Shown here: positions 55,601 through 64,000 of the stretch, in pieces | How the letters are laid out: each line of letters opens with the position of its first letter | How positions within the stretch are numbered: position 1 is the stretch's first letter | Assembly: GCA_018902385.1 (NCBI GenBank) | Contig: JABSSW010000020.1 | Coordinates: 503,546-567,545, forward strand | Source: Physcia stellaris | Taxonomy: Eukaryota; Ascomycota; Lecanoromycetes; Caliciales; Physciaceae | Reading direction: 5' to 3' | DNA length: 64,000 bases | The notes under the pieces: generated by a model | Database searches by the model: none | The model's input: the letters and a program-made list of their open reading frames with translations, nothing else | Told to the model about the DNA's origin: nothing | Program-made: the position numbers and the translations under genes

Positions 55601-58600
55601 CAAGCTCATTTCCTGAAATGCTGCAACTGCTTCTTCAAATTTCACCTTCGAAGCTGCGCCTTCTCCTTTCGCCTCGAGCTCGACTCCTTCCACTTCCTTG
55701 AGATGTGTCTCTGCGATTTTTGCTTTGAGGGGTTGATCAGCTCTCCGAAAACACACAGTGGCCACCGCATAATCGCCTCGGGTCATGAAATCTTGACCAT
55801 ATGCAGCCCACCGATGAGGGTCGCTAGAGTTCCTAGGTTTCAAAACCTGAATCTTCTCGGCGAATTTTGGCGAAGTAGCAGAGGTGACCTCAATCAAGGG
55901 CAATGCTGACCGTAGAGTCATTAGATCGATGAAGGGCTGAGCGTTATCCTCCGATTCTTCTATGAAAACAAAGCGTATCCGTGCCCGTGTGATAGCTACA
56001 TAGAGATTTTTCAATTCAGAACAAAGGGTTGCGTGCTTTATAGCATCAAATTTCGACGATTCATCCATCGTAGAGCGTTGGATGCTTCTCCAGCCGACAG
56101 GATCAGGCGTGGAGCCGAAAAAATTAAATAATATCACATCTTCAAATTCCATACCCTTGGCTTGGAGGATGGTGAGCACCAGAGCAGCTTCTCCTATGCT
56201 GCTGACCAATTTAGCTTTCTGTTCTTCGTCTCTGGTCAGAATGACCTGTTCCGCGCCAAACAGTACTACATGGGGGGAGACGGAATCTCCGCTGGGGCGA
56301 TTCAACAAGATCGCCGGGTCGCATCCGAGAAGAAGATCAGGAATGGGCCCCACTAAGGTACCAAGTTCCGGCTCTAGCCTGTCTACAGTATCTGGGAAAT
56401 TTCTAAAGAGAAGCTCGATGACGGAGGAAGCAAGCGACAATATGCCTTGGTGAGATCGATAGTTGCGACTCAGAATGAACAAGTGAGGATTTGCTAAGTC
56501 TTTCTGTCCTGCAGCGGTACTTTGGGGACCGAAGTGATTGTGAAACAATGCTTTAACATCTTGGAACCTAAACGTCGAATCCTGGGATATTCCTTGAGCG
56601 GTATCCCCAGCGAAATGAAAGCCACGCGGATCATTCCCGAGCGTTAGCAGCAAGAAGATCTCGACACAACGCAGATCCTGAACTTCGTCGACGTAAAAAT
56701 CATGAAAACATGACGCAAGCCTTGACCTCATATGGGGATCACTATGTAGACGTCGAAGTAGAGATACAACGAAGTCAATGGAATCCGTCGCGCCAGCTTC
56801 AGTCTTCAGCTTCTCATATTGTTGATAAATTCGAAAGACCTTAGACCGATCGTGGCTGGACGGGAAATTTGGTGCTACACGAACACTGAGTCCTTCATAT
56901 TCCGGAGCGATCAAGGATCGAAAAGTCCTGCAAGTTTCAATTGAGCCTTTTATGGTCCCCATGATCTCGCCAAAGACCAAGTCAGCAGAGAAATGCTTCC
57001 TAAGGTCTAAGGGGATATGGGGCCAGTATTGGTGGCGAAAGGCCTTGAAATCCACCATATTAGCCGGCGCATCAGACTTCGAAACGCCAGTCAAGGGCAG
57101 AGGATTGTGAAGATCCATAGCGCCTTTTAACAAGTGAAGAAATCGGCCGTAAGTGCACACAAATGGGAAATCGCTCAGATCAAGATCAAACAGGGTCCGT
57201 TGATCCTGTTGCTGGCCCTGGGCAGATCGCTCCGACACCGTCGGACCTTTCGAGAGCGTTCTAATGAGTCTCGCGGAGTACTGGGCAAGCTTGTCGGCAA
57301 GGGTCTCCGACCGAGTCAATAGAATCTGCAGTGTTTTAGCGGGATGGGTATACCAATGGGCTGAATCTTGATTGCGATAAAGTGAGGAGATACATACTTG
57401 TTTGGCGCGATTTTCAGGTGATGAGCTAAGCACTGCACAGTCCTTGTGCACCATCTTGAAGACCAAGCACGCTGTCTTTCCAGTGCCGCTGCGCCCCATG
57501 ATAAGGGTTGGCCTTCCAGAGTGCCGTACAATCTGCATCTCCATCTCCGACATGTCAAAAGGGTACTCGGCGGCGAAATCTTGATGGACGATCGATTGTA
57601 ACATGTCCTCTGTAATCGTGAACGACTTGTTGAACATGTCAATAAACTCTTGATTCATCAGTCTGATATCGAGGTCTGCAGGTTCTCGCAGAACCAGAGA
57701 GTTCTCCGATCGTGGATACATCACCGGGCTCCGCTTGCCTCGGAATACCGTACCTACTTGCAAGCATTCATCAACATACTTCTGGGAAAACCCCTCCTGA
57801 AATTTGGCGACCTCGTCTATTATGTCATTGAAGATTTCTTGAGGCCCGATAGCCCAGACTCTGATCACCTGCTGCTCCATATTCAGCTCGGGACCAGGGG
57901 CTAAGTCGACCTGGCAGAGGAAATCGATATTCGCGCGACCTTTGGCAATTTGCAAGGGGATTCTCAGAGTTTCACGACTGGAAGCTGCCATTCTCCAATT
58001 TAAGTAGCCCGCGGCCACTCCTTTCAGCTTCATGCTCAGTGCTTCCCGAGTTTTGAAGCTTCCTTCCAGCGATCGGAACCTTTGATAGGCTTGCGAGGAC
58101 AGAACAATTTCCCATTCACCAAGTCTCTTTGCATTCCAGATATAGGAGTCGTTCGTCATGTCGTATTCGTAAGCAGTGTTCGCTACATTGTTGGCAATCT
58201 TTGGAAGAGCCGTACCAGAATGGCCGATACGCTGGCATAGACCGCATGGATAAGATGCCAATACTCGTCTCAGCACCAACATCGTCTCACGGCGAGACAG
58301 CACGTCCAAATGATTCTGGCACATGCTTTGGGATCCCGGGATCTGGAGACCAAATTCGACAAAGAGTAAAGTGGTATAATGATCCATGCTATCTTTTGGA
58401 TTCCTCTTCGAGCTGATAGCTTGTTGAAGGGCGTGGCGAAGCAATCCAATCTTGCGCCAACGATTCAAAGTGTCAGAGATCCCATGGTCAGATGAACAAG
58501 CGTCGACGAGTGAGACTACTCTCTGTGTCCAATCAGTCAATACTGACGCGTCCGCGTCACCCTCTCTCAGAGACAGAAACCATTGTAGAAGCTGTGAATC

Positions 58601-59203
58601 GCCACCACTTGAGAGAATTAATGTCTCCATTGTTTGACCCTGCCCCAGTATCTCTCTGATTAATTGCCATCGGTCGCGGTTGGCGGAACAGAGTCGCAGT
58701 GCGGTACAGAATAGGTCATGAAACCCGCCTTGATCAAGCATATCCTCCGTCGAATGTAACAGATATTGAACGAAGGGAGTGAATTTCTTCGAGAAGTCAG
58801 ATTTGTCTGTAATATGAGCACCAAGCTCGAGAAGGATCCTGTTGAATCGATCTGCTTTTGTTTCGAGCAGGGCCAGAAGGTCATCAGATAAGTCACCCAT
58901 GAGATCTGCTAGAAGGTCTGGGTTTCCTGCCAACAAAGCCGCGGTTGCTTGAAGCGTACGAAAGGGCGGCTGCTCCTCTCTAGCAAGAAGCCTCAGCAGG
59001 GGGTGGCTATCCATGCTGATTGTGGAGAAAGAGTTGTCTTGAGAAGGGGCTGGCTTGGATGTTGAGGCGACAAGTGACAAGAAGACCATGATAAGAGTGG
59101 GGCGCGTTAGGAGCTTGTGAATTTTTGAACACAACAGCCCACAGACGCGTAAGTCGGGGGTTTCGCGATTTTTCCCTTTTGTCACCTCACTTGAGGATGT
59201 CAT
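52700..59203 (-). CDS. Giant UvrD/TRANK1-like SF1 helicase with TPR-like region
   Basis: About 2143 residues after removal of a 72-nt intron (57397-57326) that has no in-frame stop. Superfamily 1A (UvrD/Rep type) motifs occur in order: Walker A GRSGTGKT near 570, DEVQDL (motif II) near 814 with GDTAQGI (motif III) soon after, SRNYRSHQGIL (IV), LTILQAKGMEFEDVILF (V), and NLYVAITRARIRF (VI) near 1044. TPR-like helical hairpins follow (WYQSGHFEEAALLFEQ, WHEHGNFEKAIICLRNGSLH), as in animal TRANK1. Near 1540 a Cys/His cluster with spacing C-x8-C-x8-C-x3-H could be an atypical CCCH zinc finger. The rest is helical with no known domain. The ATG at 59203 opens the frame, but Met-64 (59014) is an alternative start with a more family-like beginning (MDSHPLLRLLAREE). 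The role is probably nucleic-acid handling; targets are unknown. Confidence 0.85.
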   Translation of the reverse strand: MTSSSEVTKGKNRETPDLRVCGLLCSKIHKLLTRPTLIMVFLSLVASTSKPAPSQDNSFSTISMDSHPLLRLLAREEQPPFRTLQATAALLAGNPDLLADLMGDLSDDLLALLETKADRFNRILLELGAHITDKSDFSKKFTPFVQYLLHSTEDMLDQGGFHDLFCTALRLCSANRDRWQLIREILGQGQTMETLILSSGGDSQLLQWFLSLREGDADASVLTDWTQRVVSLVDACSSDHGISDTLNRWRKIGLLRHALQQAISSKRNPKDSMDHYTTLLFVEFGLQIPGSQSMCQNHLDVLSRRETMLVLRRVLASYPCGLCQRIGHSGTALPKIANNVANTAYEYDMTNDSYIWNAKRLGEWEIVLSSQAYQRFRSLEGSFKTREALSMKLKGVAAGYLNWRMAASSRETLRIPLQIAKGRANIDFLCQVDLAPGPELNMEQQVIRVWAIGPQEIFNDIIDEVAKFQEGFSQKYVDECLQVGTVFRGKRSPVMYPRSENSLVLREPADLDIRLMNQEFIDMFNKSFTITEDMLQSIVHQDFAAEYPFDMSEMEMQIVRHSGRPTLIMGRSGTGKTACLVFKMVHKDCAVLSSSPENRAKQVCISSLYRNQDSAHWYTHPAKTLQILLTRSETLADKLAQYSARLIRTLSKGPTVSERSAQGQQQDQRTLFDLDLSDFPFVCTYGRFLHLLKGAMDLHNPLPLTGVSKSDAPANMVDFKAFRHQYWPHIPLDLRKHFSADLVFGEIMGTIKGSIETCRTFRSLIAPEYEGLSVRVAPNFPSSHDRSKVFRIYQQYEKLKTEAGATDSIDFVVSLLRRLHSDPHMRSRLASCFHDFYVDEVQDLRCVEIFLLLTLGNDPRGFHFAGDTAQGISQDSTFRFQDVKALFHNHFGPQSTAAGQKDLANPHLFILSRNYRSHQGILSLASSVIELLFRNFPDTVDRLEPELGTLVGPIPDLLLGCDPAILLNRPSGDSVSPHVVLFGAEQVILTRDEEQKAKLVSSIGEAALVLTILQAKGMEFEDVILFNFFGSTPDPVGWRSIQRSTMDESSKFDAIKHATLCSELKNLYVAITRARIRFVFIEESEDNAQPFIDLMTLRSALPLIEVTSATSPKFAEKIQVLKPRNSSDPHRWAAYGQDFMTRGDYAVATVCFRRADQPLKAKIAETHLKEVEGVELEAKGEGAASKVKFEEAVAAFQEMSLIADTIRVLIRLKKIDDAADLWYQSGHFEEAALLFEQTSNHQRASNSWHEHGNFEKAIICLRNGSLHYEMVAYLTDIKAHLDPRNFLRHQRVVKLLLKQQKISLDFRGLAIGLLGNVHEQEAFYLEYEMIESLIELYEEQGLSSKLLLLCIQLGQYEKAFDLASSIPCGGESVIGKAQLSDLTTIVWIDRIASGLTDSLHVITDREGDRSWELAYKTLRVWDPSRSEKEILSMNNDLVIRDYLCLYVATHMERIINMTKLSDIPYDLLRHALMTIKLQGTEPSGPLGVAVLLCCGVHRNFSSSQQYTLRPWSPLRDFDCVENGESLPEAAVRWIHDKLSSAIMRASDLGKEFLRVKWPTRCINFLFTGICKFRSKTSFCRYHHGPVTGSTAAEFLHDILTANTVLCEMNSLYNQRLMPEDVSRSFLGMRRHWLERLGAGLSFVSAFEQDTSVMNAFTEKLGTEEILRTVASTLEDHLFYRVGTDWGAQPSLGYIFEQLDLANHLSRNVKQTLIKRTTTRLRRQAPSTHAALKSLDLLQARMSGANARQYFDALLDYLHGPQGIMKLDWNAFEVFHCHTARFEEMALYLLLQIAQSSIMIPRSWVDVHLYSILRSTALTDTPDFQQRSVYRDALVMLLQAFIELLKFINTPLEAGKKFLLCGREYPTRILQQRNCELLAIIVVNLLAVPALCPPGMIRSHWEAMIRIFELPTVKAHHLVHKVGDINELRKLLMESHQRYQGKNPLLIVNILDGMSPHPFTAFQRANGLSNESLATIRKTVASIETPGSKSNEANAAETNAEQAARDINAARRIWTFWQKLSPRLRARKAFAATANGRLISKLDSLSKSCSPKLRHILFSYGSEVFPLLNSLDYSISALKKRALLQLDTAGVECSEALDIVLEAVTVLGEKLRLHHERLSDESVQSLIRTKDGDGLLELLKAEVASMGEDMGNVASQNEMLDGMVEKEQ
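57326..57397 (-). other. Stop-free 72-nt intron in the helicase gene
   Basis: GTATGTATCTCC..AACACTGCAG interrupts the frame between NRAKQ and ILLTRSETLADKL. Removing it restores the family pattern and keeps frame. It is divisible by three with no stop codon, so retention would add 24 residues rather than truncate the protein. Confidence 0.7.
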
Positions 59204-60711
59204 ATCCTCTTTTCTGCAGCTTTCTACTACACTTGATCATGCTCTCGCCCAGCTCCCAGTTCAGTCACTCATTTTGACATTTCGAACCTGCTTTGTCCTC
59301 GATCGCAAGCTTCAGGTCTATCTCAAGGCCCAGCAACAGAAATCAGGGTGAGACTGGTGTCATAAAGCGAGCAGTACTGGCGCGGATGACCCTGTCAACC
59401 TCTCGAGGTTCTCACTCCTTTAGACCCAGCGAGGAAACCAGCCTTAGCTGACATTTGTAGGCAGGTAGATTCTTCGAGCTCGCTACCGTTCGCCGTCTGA
59501 GCACATCAGACCCAATGAGAAATTTCCCGAAGGGAAACGAGATGTGGCAACAGCAATTCCCTTCATCCTTCCCAAGATACTGGCTCCATCGAAACACGGA
59601 AATCACACTCGGTTTGACGTGTGCCCGGGGGAATGGCAAGAGCATGGAGTCACGTTGGGCAGTTTGAACGCGATCAGCGGTGAGGCTATCATTGAGGCTG
59701 AGGCCAAAGATACAAGTTTAGTCGTTGCTGGGGGCATAGTGAATCTCAGCCCATGGAAAGCATTCTTCGTTCGCATCCTACCGTTTGATGCATGCGGTGT
59801 TCCAAGTACCTAGCTCGAGGTCGCTCAGTTGCCTTCACGACCTTCCAGGTTGATGTCTCTTTAAAGCCTGGGTGGGGTGGTTCTGTTTAACGAGCCAATA
59901 GAAAAGAAGTAGACGAGTCGCACGTCCATATCGTCACCTGCTGCGCGTTATGGACAGCAGCAATGCGAACAATCATCTCGCTCAAACATACTTGAGCTGG
60001 CGGAGCAATTCGACGATAGAAACAACCCCTACAGTGCTTGCATTACCCTCTTTGCATCCACCTGCCACTGCCATAATGTTGCTAATAATCATCGAGAAGA
60101 GTAAGTGCTTCACACCAATACTTTGCGTTGGAAAATGAAGAGAGATAGCGCTGACTGAGGATGATAGAAGCCATGGAAACATGAAATATCTCGTAAAGAA
60201 ATCTGCACCATTCCCAAATAAAGGATCTGAGTCACAATCTTAGATATGACTTGGCAATAAGGCCGAATCGTACTGCTTGGGCCATGATATCCACTGTTAA
60301 GGCGAAACTCCGTTTGAGATGTGATAAGGCGCTGGTGTAGCATTGGGACTTTCATGAGAACATCCTGGTCGCGAGGTCGGATGTGAGCGTTGCCAGTGAT
60401 TCTAGGTCACGGAACGATATGTCGGATTTGGAGTCTAATCCAGGGTACTCTTGCCGGAATGACAAGAGCACACCAACGCGTAGTAAGGTCTAGTTTTGCG
60501 GTACTCGCGATTTTTCGCAAGACCTTTGTGCTCTACCAACGCGACCCCGGATGTTGCTCGTTTGTTACAACTTGACCGGAGGTCATCCCTTTCGTTTTCG
60601 TCTCGTCACTGGTAGGATTATATGTTGTAGCTCTAGGAAGCACGACATTGAGATTTGACACGCTTGTGCGGACTTGGGTGTCGAGGATGGGTGGTGATGC
60701 CTTAGCACGGT
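59204..60711. other. Intergenic
   Basis: No supported gene over 1.5 kb. Plus frames at 59544-59813 and 59950-60138 (ATG, 62 codons) show no domain. It contains the helicase promoter at its left side and the 3' flank of the next minus-strand gene at its right. Confidence 0.4.
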
Positions 60712-62157
60712 TCATGTAGGGACGGATAGACGCGTGGGCTGTCGCAGCGATGGAGACGATGTCTTTCTTCTGAGTTCGTGGAGACGCTTATTGGGAAGAG
60801 TGCTCTCTGCAGCGTCATCGGCATAATCCCTAGTAGCCACACCCTCATTACCTGCAGCGGTAGATGCTGTACTCAAACGAAGCGTTAGGTCCGTCGTGTC
60901 TTTCCGATGCCGCCGCTCAGTATGAACATACTTGGAGGATATACTAGGGGCCGATGGATTCCGAGGCGAGCTCCGTAAACTGCTAGAGCCAGTTCGTCCT
61001 CGGGATAGGCTTCTGGAATGTAGTGGGGTGGCGGACCCCAGAGGCGACCAAGAGCCCCAAACATCCTCCGCCGCAGGTTCAGTATTCTCTTCAGTGAGAG
61101 CACCCCTCTGTTGATCTGCTCGGGTCATAGAGGTCACGGGAGATTCCTTCGCCCAAGCGTCGTCTGCTCCAGGTGCCGCTTGCTTTTCCGGGATCACGTG
61201 TTTGGGAGGCCTCCAGCTCCCTTGAGCGGTTAATCCTGCACGATTGGGTGAAATTTGTCTCCTAATCAGGCCTACATCGAGACCGATACGTGCCTTGACA
61301 CCGTCGAACCACCATTGGAAAGACGGAATGTGGATTCCATCGAAGAAAGCAACAACGCCTTGAGGAGCGCTATAGTGTGCCCAGTCCTTGTCACTGCTCT
61401 TTTCGCTCCAGTCCACGTCGCCAGCGAGATCCCCCATCATGTTCGCCTTGACCTTTACGCTCATGTTCGCGTCCTTGTCTTTGTCTTCCCATGCATTAAT
61501 ACTGGCCCTGGGGGTAGTATAAGTCCTCGTGACAAGCCAGAGCCCGTATCGCGACAGTTCAACGCCATGTAGTTGGGCGAGCTTGGCATGGTTGGTCCTG
61601 ATCCAGTGGCGGAAGAGTGTTTCATCGTTGTACGAGGTAAGGGTGACAGGCTTTTGCGCGATGAGGATGGCACCGAATCTTGTTTTGCTGGCGTAGCGGA
61701 TCGCGGCCTCAGCACCGGCGGGAAGGTCGGCCCTAGACATCAGGCGATAGTCAGCGAGACCGAGGAGGTACACCAGGCGTCTTGGAAAAACGTACGGAGA
61801 TTCCCCCTTGGCATCGACCTTGTATTCCCTTACACCCAGGCTTGTTCGGGGCCTCCATTCTATGTTCATCTCAGCCATCTTCTGGGGCACCTTTTCGAGC
61901 GGCACGTAGATCCTCGTGTCAGGCAAGTCGTCACCTTCCCACTCGATGTTGGTTAAGTGGTTCCATCGTCGGTTCGCATCCAGGTAGCCAACACAAGGAG
62001 GCTTCATGTCCACCGCGGAAACAGGGTGATACCTAGGTTTGGCATATCAGCGACAAGTCTTGATGCAGGATAGGAGGAGGAAATACATGGCTATCCCATT
62101 GCCGAAATGCGCCATGTTCTTCGCATACAGGGAGCCCATGTCGCGATTGCGAGCCAT
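60712..62157 (-). CDS. Conserved fungal protein of unknown function with disordered tail
   Basis: Two exons, 62157-62087 and 62032-60712, with a 54-nt intron, giving exactly 464 codons (463 residues). The N-terminus after splicing reads GNGIAMYHPVSAVDMKPPCV then GYLDANRRWNHL, a pattern I recall from a large, lineage-expanded family of fungal proteins of unknown function. Other conserved-looking blocks are GAEAAIRYASKTRFGAILIA, HGVELSRYGLWLVTRTYTTP, SINAWEDKD and QGVVAFFDGIHI. These make up a roughly 280-residue folded part. The remaining 170 residues are Ser/Pro/Arg-rich and probably disordered. No signal peptide, membrane helix or catalytic motif is evident. A CA microsatellite lies about 120 bp upstream of the ATG. 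Confidence 0.75.
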
Positions 62158-62279
62158 GGCGAAGACTGCCGGAGGTGTTGAGCGGATGATAGATCGAGAC
62201 AGGTGAAGATGAAAGGGATGGCATGGTGAGAGAGATGATCAGTAAGCTGAACAACGTTAGTATCCAATCCTGGCGCCTG

Positions 62280-62299
62280 CACACACACACACACACACA
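62280..62299. repeat. CA dinucleotide microsatellite
   Basis: About ten CA units run uninterrupted from 62280 to 62299, upstream of the 60712-62157 gene and probably in its promoter or leader. Length polymorphism between strains would be expected. Confidence 0.9.
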
Positions 62300-64000
62300 G
62301 AGCTGAAGAGACACAAGCCGACGACTGGTCACGAGATCGGCGCCGAGTCAAATCGGAACAACAACGGGCCGAAAGAGAGACAACCGAGACAACGACCCCA
62401 GCCACCCTCGAAGTCACATTTGCTCGATCTCTAGAAGGCAACAGTGGCGCAGTACACGCAAGTACTGAGACTTTCCAGCATCTGTTCATCGCTTATATCT
62501 TCGAGCGATTCTTCTTCATCTGCATCACCTATGTGGATGATTGAGGATTTTACGGAATTGCCACACGACGGCCCGTTGGGTAGGGTTTCTTCCTCAAAAA
62601 GGTCTACCAGAACTTAATGACAACTCTTTATTACTCCCATCGTTTCTAGACAAGTCCAAGGATGTAATTATTAAGGCTTACAAAGCGAACATACTTGCGT
62701 GGTCACCCTAGTGTGGCATCTCTAGTAAGAAGCCTAAAGGGACGCCTTATATTGCTCCAAGCATCTTGGCATCAGTCAAAACCCTATATTCGACTAATAA
62801 GACTCAAGTCATACACCGGAGAAGTCGAAGATATAGCATGCAGCGGAAACTTGAACAGCAGACTCCCGTATCATCTCAAGCCAGCCGGCTGACATACAAT
62901 TATGATTGCCTTCAGTCACCTTGTCCCAGCTCTGATTCTCAATTACGTTAACCGAAGAAGTCAAGCTGGATCCCACATTCTCAGCCAATATTGAGTTCAG
63001 CTTATATTCCAACACGTCGTAATGTGGCTCATTTGATCATTCGCAGCCTAGTACCCTCAATTGACCACCTTTCCAACATTCCCATCGGCTCCAACAACAT
63101 TTTGACGGGCGGTCGCTGATTCTTGGCACTATTGTGAATGGCACCCTTGGAGCTGAGTCAGAGGGTGCCTCTCTCCAACTACCTCTTCTTTGCGGACAGC
63201 AAGCTTTCCATTGACAAACAATTTTGGTACCCAGATCAGCGCCAGGACTAGTCAATCGTAAACCCAGATAGCTTGCACGAACGGCCCGGTTTGCGCGGCC
63301 TAATCAAGATCGATGACGACGAGTACCTTAAGAACCTGGCGAGTGGGTTTCGAGCTATCATTTCGCAGCTAAATCTAGTAAATACTGGGGAGGAGGAATC
63401 GAGCTTGCCATTTGGGGTTTTTCAAAGTGGTCAGTCTTTCCGATATGGAGCGCGACGTTCAAAATTCAAAATTGAGGGCTGATCAGTGGGATTTAGTCAT
63501 CCTGGAAATCTTCGCACAGGAACAAGCAAATACCAAAATTTTATCAAAATTTTGAAAGTCCTTTCGTTGGGAGCGAGACGGTCAAGTCTCTGGGCGGAGG
63601 AGCGTTCAAAGCTGGGGTGAGTGAGTAGCAAGTTGTATTCCCTACAGACGCACACAACGCTGTAAAGATGGGCATGAGGCATTCGACTAAATAGCATCAC
63701 AAAGATTTGAACGGCGACCAAGCTGTTTCTTGAGTGATTGCTTACGGACGTCATTTTTAGCCGACTAAGCAGTCTCGCCCGCAGCTTGGTTAACCAGGTG
63801 ATGAGGGCCGCTGTAGGAGCTTAACAGACAAATTCCCATTTATCCCAGATTTATCTTTCCTCAGCGGGTTGTGGTTGAGGCAGGAGCTATTTAGGCTGGT
63901 GGGGGGACGTCATCCACGCTGCAAAGCACAAAAGCGATCTTCCGTGTCCTACCTTATAACATACCATCGTATCAACCTTCGCTACCCTCATCCGAATCAC
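62300..64000. other. Intergenic, possible gene remnant at 63.0-63.5 kb
   Basis: No intact gene. The plus strand from 63248 to 63482 is open and protein-like (GLRGLIKIDDDEYLKNLASG), and just upstream another frame reads RSLILGTIVNGTLGAESEGA before a TGA, which together suggest a decayed gene. AAAATTTT palindromes recur near 63535-63555. The final 250 bp reach the window edge without a recognisable start. Confidence 0.35.

Noticed and set aside
1-64000. CRISPR array, prokaryotic operon or bacterial island
   Set aside because: No regularly spaced repeats with unique spacers; genes have spliceosomal introns and fungal families throughout.

Overview
The window looks like nuclear DNA of a filamentous ascomycete (Pezizomycotina). 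Base composition is close to even. Genes carry short introns (mostly 52-72 nt) with GT..AG ends. The gene families are typical of that group: a Dal5-type transporter, a Pth11-like rhodopsin-fold receptor, WSC repeats, a microsomal P450, F-box-like proteins and an HDEL-tagged Hsp70. I cannot assign an order or genus. Exon borders were read by eye from reading frame and splice consensus. For most multi-exon genes the exon lengths sum to an exact multiple of three.

Layout. 0.8-2.6 kb: allantoate-permease-like MFS transporter (-). 5.2-6.3 kb: short-chain dehydrogenase (-). 6.8-9.7 kb: ten-exon, ER-targeted BiP/Kar2-like Hsp70 ending in HDEL (-), with a 13-nt microexon and changes at positions normally fixed in BiP. 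10.3-10.6 kb: decayed gene fragment. 10.9-11.6 kb: secreted Cys-containing protein (-), followed by an 11-bp minisatellite. 14.4-15.7 kb: DUF7703-like seven-helix membrane protein (+). 16.0-18.3 kb: LamG plus N,N-dimethylformamidase-like protein with a one-base frameshift (-), divergent from an UNC93-like transporter at 18.9-20.7 kb (+). 21.8-24.2 kb: ankyrin protein (+). 25.0-26.4 kb: triple-WSC secreted protein (+). 28.8-30.6 kb: cytochrome P450 (+).

32.7-33.2 kb: small protein with an internally duplicated CxxxxC motif (+). 33.7-34.0 kb: possible 56-residue secreted peptide (-). 34.2-35.3 kb: membrane-anchored F-box-like protein (-). 36.7-37.4 kb: secreted protein with four C-x3-C-x9-C-G-C repeats and two Lys-Arg sites (-). 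40.9-41.8 kb: unknown protein (-). 42.2-42.9 kb: MITE-like inverted-repeat element. 43.7-44.9 kb: Pth11-like receptor (+). 46.1-47.0 kb: tail-anchored PY-motif protein and a broken copy of it (-). 47.9-49.4 kb: second F-box-like protein with a membrane segment (+). 50.0-51.3 kb: uncharacterised fungal protein with a hydrophobic N-terminus (+). 52.7-59.2 kb: giant UvrD/TRANK1-like SF1 helicase with TPR-like repeats (-). 60.7-62.2 kb: conserved fungal protein of unknown role (-). The rest shows no gene I can support.

The genes do not form one pathway. No polyketide, peptide or terpene synthase is present, so the P450, SDR and MFS genes are not evidence of a biosynthetic cluster. The only pair whose arrangement suggests a joint role is the formamidase-like gene and the UNC93-like transporter, which share a 622-bp divergent promoter. 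The most unusual items are the Cys-repeat precursor-like protein, the divergent HDEL Hsp70, the small protein with the duplicated Cys motif, and the PY-motif protein with its decayed duplicate.
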